A stretch of DNA of 64,000 nucleotides from Carya illinoinensis. Taxonomy: Eukaryota > Streptophyta > Magnoliopsida > Fagales > Juglandaceae. The notes under the pieces are model-generated. The model ran no database searches, was not told where the DNA came from, and was given only the letters and a program-made list of their open reading frames with translations. A program made the translations under genes and the position numbers. Within the stretch, counting starts at the first letter, position 1, and the number at the start of each line of letters is the position of its first letter. Of the stretch, positions 50,801 through 62,659 are shown piece by piece. The stretch spans positions 39,961,433-40,025,432 of the forward strand of contig NC_056766.1 in assembly GCF_018687715.1 (NCBI RefSeq), written 5' to 3'.

Positions 50801-53800
50801 CGAACCAAATTAATTATTAGCCACATTATATAAAATATGTCAAACAAAAAATAAAAAGGATCACAATCTATTGTAGATATGTTAGTGAATATTCAATTAA
50901 TCTAGTTTTAGTGTTTTGGGTTTTTCTTTCAAAATATGGGAATTCCAGTTTTAGCGGTATCAAGTAATTTTACATATTAGGTTGTTTACTCTTGTACTTC
51001 AAGTCTTGTAAAATTAAAGTCTTTTCCATTTCTAATCAGGAGTTCTTAGTTTTCCAGATTGTATTGGGATGTAAATTCTAGGACTCTCTTCCATTTCTAC
51101 ATGCAAGAATTTAAATGCAACTACAGGGAGAACTCTGCTTAATTAAAGCATATTATGTGTTTGACTCCTGGATAAGACTCCTTGAAGGCCTTCTTGAGAT
51201 TCCAAAGCTCTTCTCTTCTTTCTCCTCCTATTTCTCTTTAAATTTAGACCCACAACCAGACCCCTACCAATCCCTTAAAGCTTAAATTCATTGTAGAAGT
51301 CCAATATATACCTTCACATAGCCCACTATCAATTATCGCAAGAAACTTCAAAAGAAAAATCAAAGTTATTGTACGTGGGTGTTGTTAAAAAGTGATCCTA
51401 CATCACATAAGAAGAAGCAAACATTAATGTGTCAACCATTAATTTCGTCCTCAATATGGATCTACATTTCTTGTAGTAGTGAATGTTGCCATTTACATAG
51501 GCTTAATATGTTCAAAATCAAAATTTACAATGGAAATGTGCACCGAAAAGATGATATTAATATATTTATCAGGAACAGTGGACTAATGTATTAGAAAAAG
51601 CAATAGAAACAATAACAAGGTGATTATAAAAATAATTCCCACACCTGAACCTAACTTCTCGTTTAAACTGTCCTGAACGTAGTACAACCTACAACAGTCA
51701 AAGCAGATACATGTGAAAGTTTATTGGACTTTTAAATTTCCAAAAATATAAGTCATCTCCCAAGAATTTCATTCAATAAAGAGATCTTAAAAACAGACTG
51801 TAACAAGGTGAACCAATTGGAAAATTTAGATTATACTCAGATACGGAAAGAGGCCTTCTATTTCATAAGAAATTTGAACAAGTTTCAGTTTCTATCTTTC
51901 ATAGTTAGCAATAAATGAGGCTTAACTGCTTTATCTTTCAAAGGCACCGATTTATAGGTTCTCCACACGTATAAACTTGTAATCCAAAATGATGAAATTT
52001 TGATGTGAAATGGATCAAATCCATACAAAACACCACAAATTATGTATGAAATATGAGGGTTGTAGATGCACTCTGTTCATCCATGTCCTTCAATAAAGGA
52101 TTTAAAAAGTCACCAAAACTTATAAAAGAAAACTTCAATCTACAAAAGAAGAGACATGCTCACCACTAAAACCCAACACCCACACATACGAGTATAGAAA
52201 GCTCGACAACATTAAGGGTCCAACTTTTTTTGGCTAAATGAATCCTTCCTACCATTTTTTGGCTAAAACTTTTTTTGGCTGGGAGTGGAAGAAGGTCTAT
52301 CTTTCAAACGGGGGGTGGATTACTTTGATTAAAAGCACTCTATCTAACCTTCCTACATACTACCTATCCTTATTTCCACTCCCAGCTAGCATTGCAAAAA
52401 GACTGGAGAAACTTCAGCGAGAATTCTTATGGGAGGGGATAGGAGATGAGTTTAAGTTTCATTTGGTGGGATGGGATAAGATATGTACTCCATTGAGAGA
52501 TGGTGGGTTGGGGGTTCGGGATTTAAGGGCTTTTAATTTGGCTCTTTTGGGCAAATGGTTGTGGCGGTATAATTTTGAGAGAGAAGCTTTATGGAAAGGA
52601 GTGATTGACATAAAGTTTGGCAGCGAATATGGGGGTTGGTGTTCAAAAGAGGGAAGGGGGACTTATGGAGTGGGGCTTTGGAAGTATATTAGGAAGGGAT
52701 GGGGCTCTTTCCAATGTAATACCCGGTTGTGCTTGGGGGATGGTAGTAGGATCAGATTTTGGATGGATAGGTGGGTGGGAGATATGACTCTAAAAGATGC
52801 CTATCCCACAATCTTTGCTATTGCAAGGGAAAAAGTAGCTAGAGTGGCTGATTTGAGGGTGATTAATCAAGACACACAGGAGTGGAATATTAGCCTTATC
52901 AGGGATGCAAATGATTGGGAAGTAAACGACTTGATGGAATTTATGAATCTACTGTATAGTGTGCCCATTGCTGCCAGAAATGAAGACGAGATGGTATGGT
53001 GTCCTAATAAAAAGGGGAAATTCTCAGTACGGTCCTTCTACGCAGCCAATACCATACAACAAAGGCCCAAGTTTCCGTGGAAGAATATCTGGAGAAGTAA
53101 AGCTCCCACCAAGGCTGCTTTTTTTGTGTGGACAGTAGCACTAGGGAAGATTTTGACCACTGATAATCTTAGAAGAAGTGGCCTCACAATTGTGGAATGG
53201 TGTTGTTTGTGTAGAAATAATAGTGAGACAGTTGACCACCTTCTTCTACATTGCAAGTTCGCAAGCGAGATATGGAACTACTTCTTCAACAAAATGGGAT
53301 TAGCATGGGTAATGCCAGGTAGGGTGGAGGACGTAATAGCAAGTTGGAAAGGAATTACTGGGACTCAGCAAATTGCTGCCTTATGGAGGATGGCTCCAAT
53401 CTGTATTTGTTGGTGTATTTGGAGAGAGAGGAACGAGAGAATTTTCTAGGATCATGAACGATCCTCGGAAGAGTTTAGGAGTTTCTTCTGGAAGACCTTA
53501 TTTCTGTGGGCTATTGCTCTAGATTTTAATGGCCTAAGCTTCCATGATTTTCTTATTTCTGTTTCTAGTACTTAATTAGGTGTATGTTCATGTATACCTC
53601 CTGTGTACCAGGACTATGCCCATCTTTTATTAATAAAGCTTTCTTATTACCTATAAAAAAAAAAGTACCACAAACATCTACCCTATTACTTTTCCAAATA
53701 CTGCATCCATGAAGCCTATCACCAAGTTGTAAACCACTGGCCCAGAACCCCAACTCTAATCCCAATATTACCCCTCCAAAGGTCATCTCCTCTCCAGAAA

Positions 53801-54723
53801 ACGTCCAACTTGAAATCCAGATAGATGCCTACGTTTGGCGGCTCCATTCAATATTTTATCAAGGATCTCCGCAAGTAAGATGAATGTAAAGAAGAAAGCA
53901 GATCCCCCTACCTTAATCCTTTAAACGTTCTAAAGAAGCCAAAGGGGCATCTAGTAATCCAAACTGAAAACTTACACAGTAGAAAATGTAAGAGAATGTC
54001 TACTTTTTTTCATTTCTCACCAACCAGATCTATCTAGCATATTAATTAAACAATACCAATTCACATTATTGTAGGACCTCTCAATATCAAATTCTTCAAT
54101 GGAACTTGCAACATCTAGTCATTCTTTCCAAATATTCATTAGCAATAGTTATTGAGTCAACATCGGTCTCCCCTCCTCAAAGCATTCTGGTAGTCTGAAA
54201 CCAACTTCACGAACATTGGCCAATGGCCAGAAGTTTATACACACTACCAACCAATATGATTGACCAAAAGTCCGTGTTTCTATGTTAATAGGTACAAGAG
54301 TGACAAATGGTATGTTAAAATAATTTTCAAACCTAAACGTGTCATGGACTTCTTGAAAGAAGCCCATTATGTCTTGCTTTAGCACTGGCCAACAATGGTG
54401 AAAGAACACCAAAGTAAAACCATCTGGTCCAGGTATGTTCTCCCCCATTATATCCTTAAAAGCCCCTAATATCAATTCTTAAAAACTGTCTCCAGCCACC
54501 CTCTATACTCTTGACCAATAGTGTAGAGGCACAAGCCATCAACCCTGGCCCTCCAATCAACTAACCCTTTACACAGATTACAATAGAACCCAACACTCTC
54601 GTCTTTTACTTCTGCCTTCAGAGAAAAAATGTCATCAACCTCTGATCCTACAAAATTAACTCTTTTATGCAAGTTTTCCGGTCGAAGAGTTTAGCACCAT
54701 CATTCCCTTCTTCTTCTTCTTCG

Positions 54724-54756
<33 letters not shown>

Positions 54757-56757
54757 GTAAAAGTAAAATTTTATTGATAAAAAGGCATCGCCTAAGGGCA
54801 CCGGTAGTATACAACGAACATGCCTAACTCCCTTCTTAAGCCACACTTCCTTTGATTATTGTCACCAAGAAGTATCTTCCATCTTGGACAGCCATTCTAA
54901 TTTTGATTTAAGCTCTTCCCTACTAAATCGCTCCTCTCAAGACGACATTTTCTTCATATCCAGTTATAAAGATTAATACCCCGAATTTAGTATAAGAATG
55001 TGGTAAATGGGACCCCACATTACCTGGGTGGAGAAGTTATTGGGTTTATAACAGTTCTAAAGGGCTCCCATTGTAATATTGACTAGTCTTTTTAAACTAT
55101 AAGCTCAGATAAGCTTTGAGCTTTTCCTTGGATTGTTACATTGTAATACATAAGTCATGCTACATACGATAAAGTGACATAAAGATTATAGGATTTAAGG
55201 GGGGAGGTTGTTATACATTCAGATTAAGTATAAGAGTGTAATAATGAGATACCCTATTACTTGGGATGAAGTTCTTGCGCTTTATAATGATTCTAGTAGG
55301 CACCAATTGTAACATTGACTATTCCTTTTGGAGTATAAGCTCAAGGGAAAATACCCTAGCTACAAAGGAATTACACAAAAATAATCTCCACCCTTAAATG
55401 TGGATTACTTTTATCTAATCCCTTTGTGGCTGTAGCACTCCTCTAAGCTCAAATATGGATTGTCCTATTCCTTGACTAATTACAAAAAACAGTCAGAAAC
55501 TTGCTCTTGCTAAAACCTAAAGCACCATAAGCCTCCTTTCTCCAAGTTTTTAGGTTTTTGATCAAAGTGATCTACTTCTGGCTGACACATAGCTGGAAAG
55601 GCCTTGAGCTATTCTTGTACTCTTTTCACAAACCTCTCCTCTTTTAGCAACTGTTTCAGATCCTTCAATACTTACAAGGCCCTGGCTTGTTACCCTCTCA
55701 CTCTTACAATCAGTGGCCTAGATTCCCAACATGTGGCTAGTTGCAATTGACATTGGCTATTTTCGCTTGTTGCAATAAGGACGACCCATACTACATGGCT
55801 AAATTTCATGTAAATACAAATGCACTGCAGAAATTTCCAAACATCCCTCACCTTATTGTTGATGTTAGCCATAAAAAGAGTATATCCTTACCCGAGTGTC
55901 ACCAGAAGGAACAAACCCCAAAAGTATTCCCTTATCAATTGTCATAGCTGTAACGGTCCCACCCTGTAAACGGAGGCCAAAATAAATATTGGAACTGAAA
56001 GAAGCTATAAAAATTGAAGTCGACAAAATGAAAAACAGCTCAAAATGTAGTTTGTTATCTGTGATAGAAATTCCTAAAGCCGTTGAGATCAATATTAATT
56101 TCACATGCATAAAACATCAAAGCTAACCTGATGATCAATGTGAGCTCCCAATGGACAAATCCGATAAGGAGAGATCGCAACTCGAACTTCCTCAACACCT
56201 CTCCCGGCCATTTCTGAAACAATCTTTCTAATTCCATTTAACTGCAGCATGTAAAAACATATCCTTAGCCTATAAGATATTCATGATAAATCCAAACAAC
56301 ATCACAAAATCAATAACCAGTGACCAAATGCAAATGTGTATTTATATGTGCTCGCAGGAATGTGGGTCATGCCGGGAGATGAGATGCACCCACTGCCAAC
56401 GAAAGCCATACTAATATCATCGATATAGAACCCACATTTAAAGTTTCAACGGTCTTGTTTAGTTAACAGTTTTATAGTAGTTTTCACACTTCCAAGACCG
56501 AATCTCTAATGGCTTTAAAAATGTTAACAACACTATCTGCATTGATATTCAAGCTAGTAAATTGTATCAGAGAAGTGCAACATCTTCCAAACAGCAATGA
56601 AATTGTGATATCAGCACGAAAATGAAGAAAGCAGAATAAAGCAAAACCAGCATATTATTGCGACAACCCAATAAGAGAGAAACCAAAATGGTGGCGAATA
56701 TGAAGCTTATAGATCAAGAGCTACCTCTTCTTCAGATGGCCAAGACAACGCACCCAT
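41831..56757 (-). CDS. GALAK: Galacturonokinase (GHMP kinase)
   Basis: Phosphorylates D-galacturonate released from pectin to galacturonate-1-phosphate, for recycling to UDP-galacturonate in the cytosol. Fourteen exons on the minus strand: 56725-56757, 56128-56241, 55892-55963, 51645-51688, 50625-50778, 48769-48834, 47578-47657, 46435-46534, 44609-44760, 43555-43595, 43424-43452, 42446-42515, 42244-42333, 41831-42075. They total 1290 bp, 429 residues, close to the Arabidopsis enzyme (At3g10700, about 424). The start is MGALSWPSEEE. Motifs: substrate-binding SPYRICPLGAHIDHQGG, phosphate loop GTEGLDSSGVSSSAA, and the GHMP C-terminal motif APGVYGARFSGAGFRGCC; the end is LICDAGDCARVI. The choice of galacturonokinase over galactokinase rests on the ICPLGAHIDHQ form and the AGDCARV end. 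Intron 3 (4.2 kb) is swollen by LINEs, and a (CT)n lies in the 5' leader. No exon is broken. Confidence 0.94.
52260..53664 (+). mobile_element. L1-type LINE, 5'-truncated, 3' part of ORF2 with poly(A)
   Basis: Inserted in galacturonokinase intron 3, antisense to that gene. One frame is open from about 52238 to a single TAG at 53447-53449 and continues in frame to TAA at 53573-53575. It encodes the region after the reverse transcriptase palm (WKKVYLSNGGWITLIKSTLS, FPLPASIAKRLEKLQREFLW) and the zinc-binding zf-RVT domain (WRSKAPTKAAFFVW, then CCLCRNNSETVDHLLLHC, a CxxC...HxxxxC pattern). The 3' end has AATAAAGCT and ACCTATAAAA plus about 10 A. One nonsense change in 1.3 kb points to a fairly young copy. 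The left border has three repeats of TTTTTTGGCT, and I could not define a TSD. Confidence 0.88.
53666..54705 (-). mobile_element. Decayed LINE reverse transcriptase fragment, opposite strand
   Basis: On the minus strand, pieces of the linker and reverse transcriptase of an L1-type ORF2 appear in order: WRARVDGLCLYTIGQEY, then GPDGFTLVFFHHCWPVLKQD, FENYFNIPFVTLVPI, PECFEEGRPMLTQ and LSGFQVGR. They are interrupted by stops and frameshifts. It stops short of the (Y/F)xDD catalytic block and abuts the poly(A) of the plus-strand LINE. It is older than its neighbour, judging by its many stops. Confidence 0.75.
54724..54962 (-). mobile_element. LINE 3' end with 29-base poly(A), opposite strand
   Basis: A run of 29 T (54724-54752) on the plus strand is the poly(A) of a minus-strand element. 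Its complement reads TTGTATACTACCGGTGCCCT, then AATAAAATTTTACTTTTACTTG and A's, a LINE 3' end. Upstream, WLSKMEDTSW and SKEVWLK traces resemble the ORF2 linker, so most of ORF2 is missing between the two parts. Confidence 0.65.
54989..55347. repeat. Two diverged LTR-like copies in galacturonokinase intron 3
   Basis: Segments 54989-55115 and 55226-55347 align along their length: AGTATAAGA(A/G)TG, then CC(C/T)A(C/T)ATTAC(C/T)TGGG, TTTATAA, then ATTGTAA(T/C)ATTGACTA and TATAAGCTCA. The wording resembles plant LTR retrotransposon LTRs. They are solo or deleted remnants without coding sequence between them. Confidence 0.5.
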
Positions 56758-56850
56758 TTTCCGGAATGCAATCCTGTAATTGCCAATCAGATCGAGTTTT
56801 CCGAAACCGAACTTGTTATAATGTAAAAGATAGATCTTCTTTCTTATGGC

Positions 56851-56895
<45 letters not shown>

Positions 56896-58500
56896 AACAG
56901 GTTGGGGAGAGACACAGATATATTATAATTCAAGTAAAACAGAGAATGACAGAGAGAAAATGTGGTAAAAACGATTGGGTGGTTGGTGCAGCAGCGCCAA
57001 AAGCGGTTAAAATGTCATTTGACCCGTCATCCTCATCCTCGTCATCATCATCATCCTCTTAATTTATGGAAATTTGAATTTGGAACGGTGGCTAATGATG
57101 AAGTTTCACGGAGGAATTGTTGACCAAAATAGACGCATTCAACAACTGGAAGGTGAAAAAAACAATTAAAACGACAAGTCGACTATATTTAATTCAAAAA
57201 GTTAGCTGTTAAAGTTCGTTCATTTTTGGGTAATTTATATTTATTTGTTGTTCAACCTTATATTTTCAGGATTCAGATTCTAGACTTTTTTCCTAAATTC
57301 TATAAAATTGATTTTATAATATTAATTTAATATTTAATGATGTTCGAGAAATTCACGATGAGAATTTAAATAATTAGATTTATAATAAAGATCCGAGATA
57401 GAATAATACTACTCATTATTTTATAATGTAATATTTATTTATATTATAAAATGATGAGAGAATGAATTACGAATATATATTTTCTTTCTTAAAAAGCTAG
57501 AAAATAATTTGTGCAAGTCATTTGAAAACATAAAAAAAAATTATATTTTTTCATATGACTTAAATTATTTTCTAAATATTTGCATAGAGTTTATATGTCT
57601 CGTATTGTATCTAAAATTACTCTAAAAGACATTGAGTTATTGTCAAAATGCTGTAATCCATAGGGCCTCAATTGGGAAATTAAAACATAACAAGTAACAA
57701 TATCAGTTCTTTTATTAATTATGTGTAAATGTCACTCTACATTATAATCATATCACGTCAATTTTTTGTTGGTAAGGTATACTTTTAATTTATGTGTAAT
57801 ATAAGCAAGAATGACATTTCCACAGTTTAAAAATAGCTTAAAAAGTTAGAAACAAAATTATACTTTCTTAAATTTTAGGGATGAAAATTGAAAACGGCAT
57901 ATATACTAAATTTAAGATTAAAAAAATAATATTTTCTATAAATTAATATAAAATTATCCACAAAAAACTTTATTATTTTCATAAAAAGTACATAATACCA
58001 CGTGGCAAGTTGTTAAGAGTTAGATGCCAATCAAATAAATATATGCTAAGCTACAGAAACGGTTTTATCTCACCTTATTTTATTATTATAAATTTTTTAA
58101 ATTTTTACATAAATAAAAAATGTAACACACATAAATAATTTACGGTGTAAAAGTTTCATGTAAGGTTCAATTTCGATGATGAAAATATTTTATCTTATAT
58201 TATTATTATAATTTTTTTAAATTTTTATATAAAATATAATAAATAATTTAATTTTTTTAAATCATAAAATAATAATAATAATAAATATTTTAATAATATT
58301 TTATTTAATTTTCTTTTCATTTCAACGTGCAAACGGCACCGTACAATTATTTAGAAACATAGAAACTTGTAGGGGGTAATTTAGTCTACGTAGAATAATG
58401 AGCTCCTCGTATACGTGCCCTCCTACCCTCAGTTTTAAAATTTCTCTTTAAATTTATCGTACAAGTTGGTAGAGGCTCTCTCGCTCTCGGTGCGAGTCTC
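56758..58500. other. Divergent promoter region, galacturonokinase and SAUR
   Basis: The first 150 bp hold the galacturonokinase leader with (GA)n. The rest is AT-rich with no gene. A TGTCTC word at 57596-57601 is the classic auxin-response element core, about 900 bp before the SAUR start, but a single copy at that distance is weak. The last 60 bp before the SAUR ATG are more mixed in composition and probably contain the leader. Confidence 0.55.
56854..56892. repeat. (GA)n in the galacturonokinase 5' leader
   Basis: A 39-bp GA run, which reads as (CT)n on the gene's sense strand, starting about 100 bp upstream of its ATG. Confidence 0.95.
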
Positions 58501-58974
58501 ATGGCGATCTCCACGAAACGGGTAGCGAAAATCCGCCAAATCGTGCGGCTCAAACAAGCCATGCTGCGGTGGAAGCACATGAACCTCCGGCGCCGGACCG
58601 ATTCGCGTCCCTCTTCCTACTCCGATTCCGGTCAGCGCATCCCACCCGGTCTTATGGTGCTTTATGTAGGCCCGGAACGCGAACGGTTCGTGATTCCCAC
58701 TCGGTTCCTGAACCTACCAGTGTTCGTAGGTCTGCTGAAGAAAGCCGAGGAAGAGTTCGGGTTTCAGAGAACCGGCGGTTTGGTTCTGCCCTGCGAGGTT
58801 GGGTTTTTCGGAGAAATGCTGAAACTTTTGGAGACCGATGAGAGTGGATTCCGCGGGCTTGGTTTGGATGATTTCTTGAAGCTGATCTCAGAAATAGGTT
58901 CTGAATCTTACAACGAAGCAACGTCAAGTTCATTCCGCATGGCCACTCCCCTGCTACAGAAAGCGAGGGTCTGA
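58501..58974 (+). CDS. SAUR family auxin-responsive protein
   Basis: Intronless, 157 residues, as is usual for SAUR genes. The N-terminus MAISTKRVAKIRQIVRLKQA is the conserved start of one SAUR clade. The SAUR domain follows at residues 50-115: PPGLMVLYVGPERERFVIPT, RFLNLPVFVGLLKKAEEEFG, then LVLPCEVGFFGEMLKLLE. The C-terminal tail (to RMATPLLQKARV) is longer than in the shortest SAURs. SAURs of this type are small, rapidly auxin-induced proteins; many inhibit PP2C.D phosphatases and so activate plasma-membrane proton pumps to drive cell expansion. The start ATG at 58501 matches the clade start. The coding sequence is GC-rich, so it generates antisense shadow ORFs. I did not assign a subfamily number. 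Confidence 0.94.
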   Translation: MAISTKRVAKIRQIVRLKQAMLRWKHMNLRRRTDSRPSSYSDSGQRIPPGLMVLYVGPERERFVIPTRFLNLPVFVGLLKKAEEEFGFQRTGGLVLPCEVGFFGEMLKLLETDESGFRGLGLDDFLKLISEIGSESYNEATSSSFRMATPLLQKARV

Positions 58975-60422
58975 CAACGCTTGTTTCCCGATTAATGCTT
59001 TATTTCGTACGTTTTTCCTTCTTTTTCTCTTGTTATTGAACTGTATATGATGGTAGAGAATTTGATGCTCTCCTATTACTTGTGGAGGTTGTTGGTTGGA
59101 GCCATCCTTGAGCCCATCATTTAGTTTTAATGTCGATTTTGATGGGTTTCAATGAGATGAATGTTGGAACTTTTCCTCGGTGTTTTTGATGTTCTTTTCA
59201 ATGCTTTTGTGGCATCAAAACAATATTACGTTGATATTATGAAAACTTTTGCTTTGTTATATGATAAAGTTTCTGCAATGGAAATTCTTCCCCTCTCCTT
59301 AATTGGTTAAAGGTTTGATCTTCCCCCCATCTTTGAAAATTCATTTGTAATGGGGGCATAAAAATGAGATTTATTACAATTATAAATATTTTTTTTATTC
59401 TAATTGATGTGAAAATTTGTAATTTTTTGTTTTTTGTCATCCACAGAAAGTTAGAACAACATGAATTATGTAACCCAGAAAAAAAGAAAAAAAAAATAGA
59501 ACTGTAGTTCGTTGTGATGATCGACGTAAGGTTGTAAATCGGTTCTTCACATGATTTGGTGTTCAAACCGCGTTCCCGAATCGAAAGGAGCAAATTCTTT
59601 ATGACATCTAACGGCTGAATCGATTAGGTTTTAGAATATTGATTAGGAATCAATGTGATCAGTTTTGGGCAAACAAAAACTCATTTTTTAATATGTAAGG
59701 CATTGAGTAAAGAGATAAGGTCATCTTTTTAACACAAATATTTAACATATTCTTAGAAATTTCTTCCTCAAATATTGCTTAAACAAAAAATATTTTTTAA
59801 TTTTTAATTTTGAATTTTTTTAATCTAATTATTATCTAAACACTATAATTTTTTCAAACTCTCAAATAAAACATAAAAACAATACCATTTTTTCAAAAAT
59901 TTCAAAATAAAAATAATATTAAAAATAATATTTAAACAATTTTTAACTTTATAATAGTTTTATTTAACTTTTTATTTCTCTTTTTTCTGAAATTCAATAA
60001 AAAGATCTTAACTTAAACATTTCACTTCAATTTACAAATCATTTTACTATCATATTTTATAGATAGTCTAAATTATTCTAAGTGTCGTTGAGTATGAAGA
60101 GTAGTAGATAGGTTTGGAAGTACGATAAGAATTTTGAATTTGAGATAAAAGTTTAAAATATTATTTTTTAATATTATTATTATTTTAAACTTAAAAAAGT
60201 TGAATTAAAATTTATAAAAATTAAATTATTTATTATATTTTGTATGAAAATTTGAAAAAAATATTAATGATGAGATGATTTTGTATCTCATCTTACTTCC
60301 AAACCTGTCACTATTGCTCAATTTGGAATTAAAATTCAAAAATTGGATTTATTGAAGAGGGATTTTCGGTGGCAAAACAGAAAATCGGTACCTACATTGT
60401 TCTTGCAAACAAACAAACTTGT

Positions 60423-60570
60423 AACAGACCCACTATATTGTTTTTGCCCACACGAAAATCGATATCTAAACTTTACTTAAAGATTTTCAGAACTGCAACA
60501 GACCCACTACATTGTTCTTGCTCACATGAACAGCACCACCAGGACTATATACTTAACGATTTCCGGAAGT
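60423..60570. repeat. 74-bp tandem duplication
   Basis: Two adjoining units start AACAGACCCACTA(T/C)ATTGTT at 60423 and 60497, with diverged second halves. A partial third copy (CTACATTGTTCTTGC) precedes them near 60391. Confidence 0.6.
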
Positions 60571-61355
60571 TATGCAAAAAAATAGTTAAACCAAGTTAAT
60601 AATCTTGCTTGCAGGAAGAAGATTAAACAGAAAACAGAATACCTGAACAATGTAGTGCCTTTCTAGAATCGACGGCAACGGCGACGTTAGTGTGGTCTCA
60701 AAATAAGTTTTGGCGCTCGTGGAGTATATCAGAGGTTCTGGATTTTTGAAAAAAGAAATGGGTTTCAAATCTCCTAAAACAAAAACAAATTCTGCTTTTT
60801 TTTTTTTTTTTTATTAATATATCGGCTGTATGCCACGTCAACCGATTCTGCAACGGATACACATCGCCGAGTACCTGTAACAGTATTGCACTTACATATT
60901 CTATTAACTATACTGGATATTTTAAATATTACGTGTAACCTTATTAATTGATTGGAAGTACTAGTCCTTTGCACTTTTCTCTTTGTTTTTCTTTGAGGCT
61001 CTTTTGATGCTGTCTTTTAGCTTTGACACTTAGTTTTTGTTCCATGGGTGCAAATTAAGATGTGAAATGATGTGTATAAATTCTGTAAATATTGTGCATT
61101 CTAATTGAAAATAATAGATAAATTTAAAAATTGCATGAAAAAATTATTTTTAAAAAAATGCGTAGAGTTTACACCGATGACTGTGTCTAACGTGATTAAT
61201 AACAATAAGTATTGTTGAAATCTCTTTCACTTCCCACAAATAACATAAAAATAAAAATAAAATAAAAAAATAAAAAAAAAAAGATCTCGAAATGCAATTG
61301 TTTGGCAAAGTGTCAAACTAAGGTGGGATTCCCTAATCATACTGATGACCAGAGT

Positions 61356-61358
<3 letters not shown>

Positions 61359-61397
<39 letters not shown>
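61359..61397. repeat. Poly-T tract, 39 bases
   Basis: A pure T run. It could be the poly(A) of a minus-strand retroposon, but no LINE 3' wording follows it. Confidence 0.95.
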
Positions 61398-61404
<7 letters not shown>

Positions 61405-62659
61405 ATTATTTTAAGTGTTTAAAGGTTTTGAGATTTTCAATTAAAAATTATCAATTTAAGAAAATCAACAAATTTGATTACACACATCAATTTAATTTTT
61501 GAGACAATCACTAATTTTAAGATAATATCAAAGAAATAATCTTGAGATAAAATCCGATGATATTTTACCTATTTTTAAATAAAAAAATATTATTTATTCC
61601 ATGATGATTAATGCTATGATCGGTCTTAAATTTTATCATTTTTAATTATATTGGTCAATAAGTTACATTTTTTATTTTTTATTTCTTAAATTATTCATTT
61701 AGATGAAAACTAACTCAATTTAATCTCTATTGTATTCAAACTTTCTGTTCAGTATGGAAATATAGTGCAATCATATTTTAAAAAGTGAGAAAATATGAGA
61801 TATATATAAAAAGAAATTAATTTTTTAATAATAAAATTAATTTTTTTCAAAACAATTATACAGTATTTATACACTTTACGATTGTATTTATTTTTAAAAT
61901 TTTGTTGTTTTGTTACTCATGTGGTTAATTTTTAATTTAAGTATGTCCAGATGATATTGTTTTTAATAGCACGGGTAGTAGGACAATGTTAGGGTACGTT
62001 GCAATGTGCACCCTAAATATGCATATCAATGTAAATGGCTTCTTTTTTTTTTTAAAGTATTTTTTAAACATATTTAATTATAAAAAAATAAAAAATATAA
62101 TATAATTTTACTGATAGTCACTTTTTTAATCATTTAAAAAATATTTAAATATATGAGTTTATATATTTGATAGGTATATTTGAGAGTTATATTATCATTT
62201 TTCTTATCTTTATTTATAAGTCAGTAGAAAGCGCACATAAATATATTGGCATAATAATATTCAAATTTTAAAATGTAAATAAAATTAAAAAGAAGTGTTA
62301 TCTCTCCCCAGAGTTGGGCCCCAACAAATTTATTTATCTATTTTTATTTAGTGATTAAGGAAGTGTTTTTTAGTAATGTTGTGAATTTTTTTAAAAAAAA
62401 ATTTAAGAATATAGAAAAATGAATGAAATTTTTTTTTTGTTCTTTCTCGAGACCGAGCTCGTGCTCAAAATTGAACTATAGTTCATTATATTCCATCCAT
62501 GTCCTAATCCCATAAAGGAAAATGATATCTGTATTCACAATTTTACTTACATAATCATACATGTTGATATGTCAACTATAGAAAATGTTGAAAATTTCTA
62601 AATTTGAAATTTAAATTAAAAAATATAAATAAAATAGAATTGCCACTCAATACGTAACA

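Larger units (their letters stand above)
58975..62659. other. Repeat-rich spacer after SAUR
   Basis: The SAUR 3' UTR runs to roughly 59.2 kb. Beyond it lie AT-rich sequence with poly-T tracts (39 T at 61359-61397) and a 74-bp tandem duplication at 60423-60570. No gene was recognised; the reading frames near 60.4 and 60.6 kb lack family features. Confidence 0.6.

Noticed and set aside
53666..54705. Twin-priming (5' inversion) of a single LINE
   Set aside because: In twin priming the inverted 5' part lies before the 3' part and its poly(A). Here the opposite-strand RT piece lies after the poly(A) and is much more decayed, so two separate insertions fit better.
56658..57062. 134-residue ORF with a Glu/Arg repeat and a poly-Ser end
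   Set aside because: It runs through the (GA)n and TCA repeats in the galacturonokinase leader, antisense to exon 1; low-complexity artefact.
60369..60599. 76-residue plus-strand ORF
   Set aside because: It follows the 74-bp tandem repeat and shows no domain or splice context.
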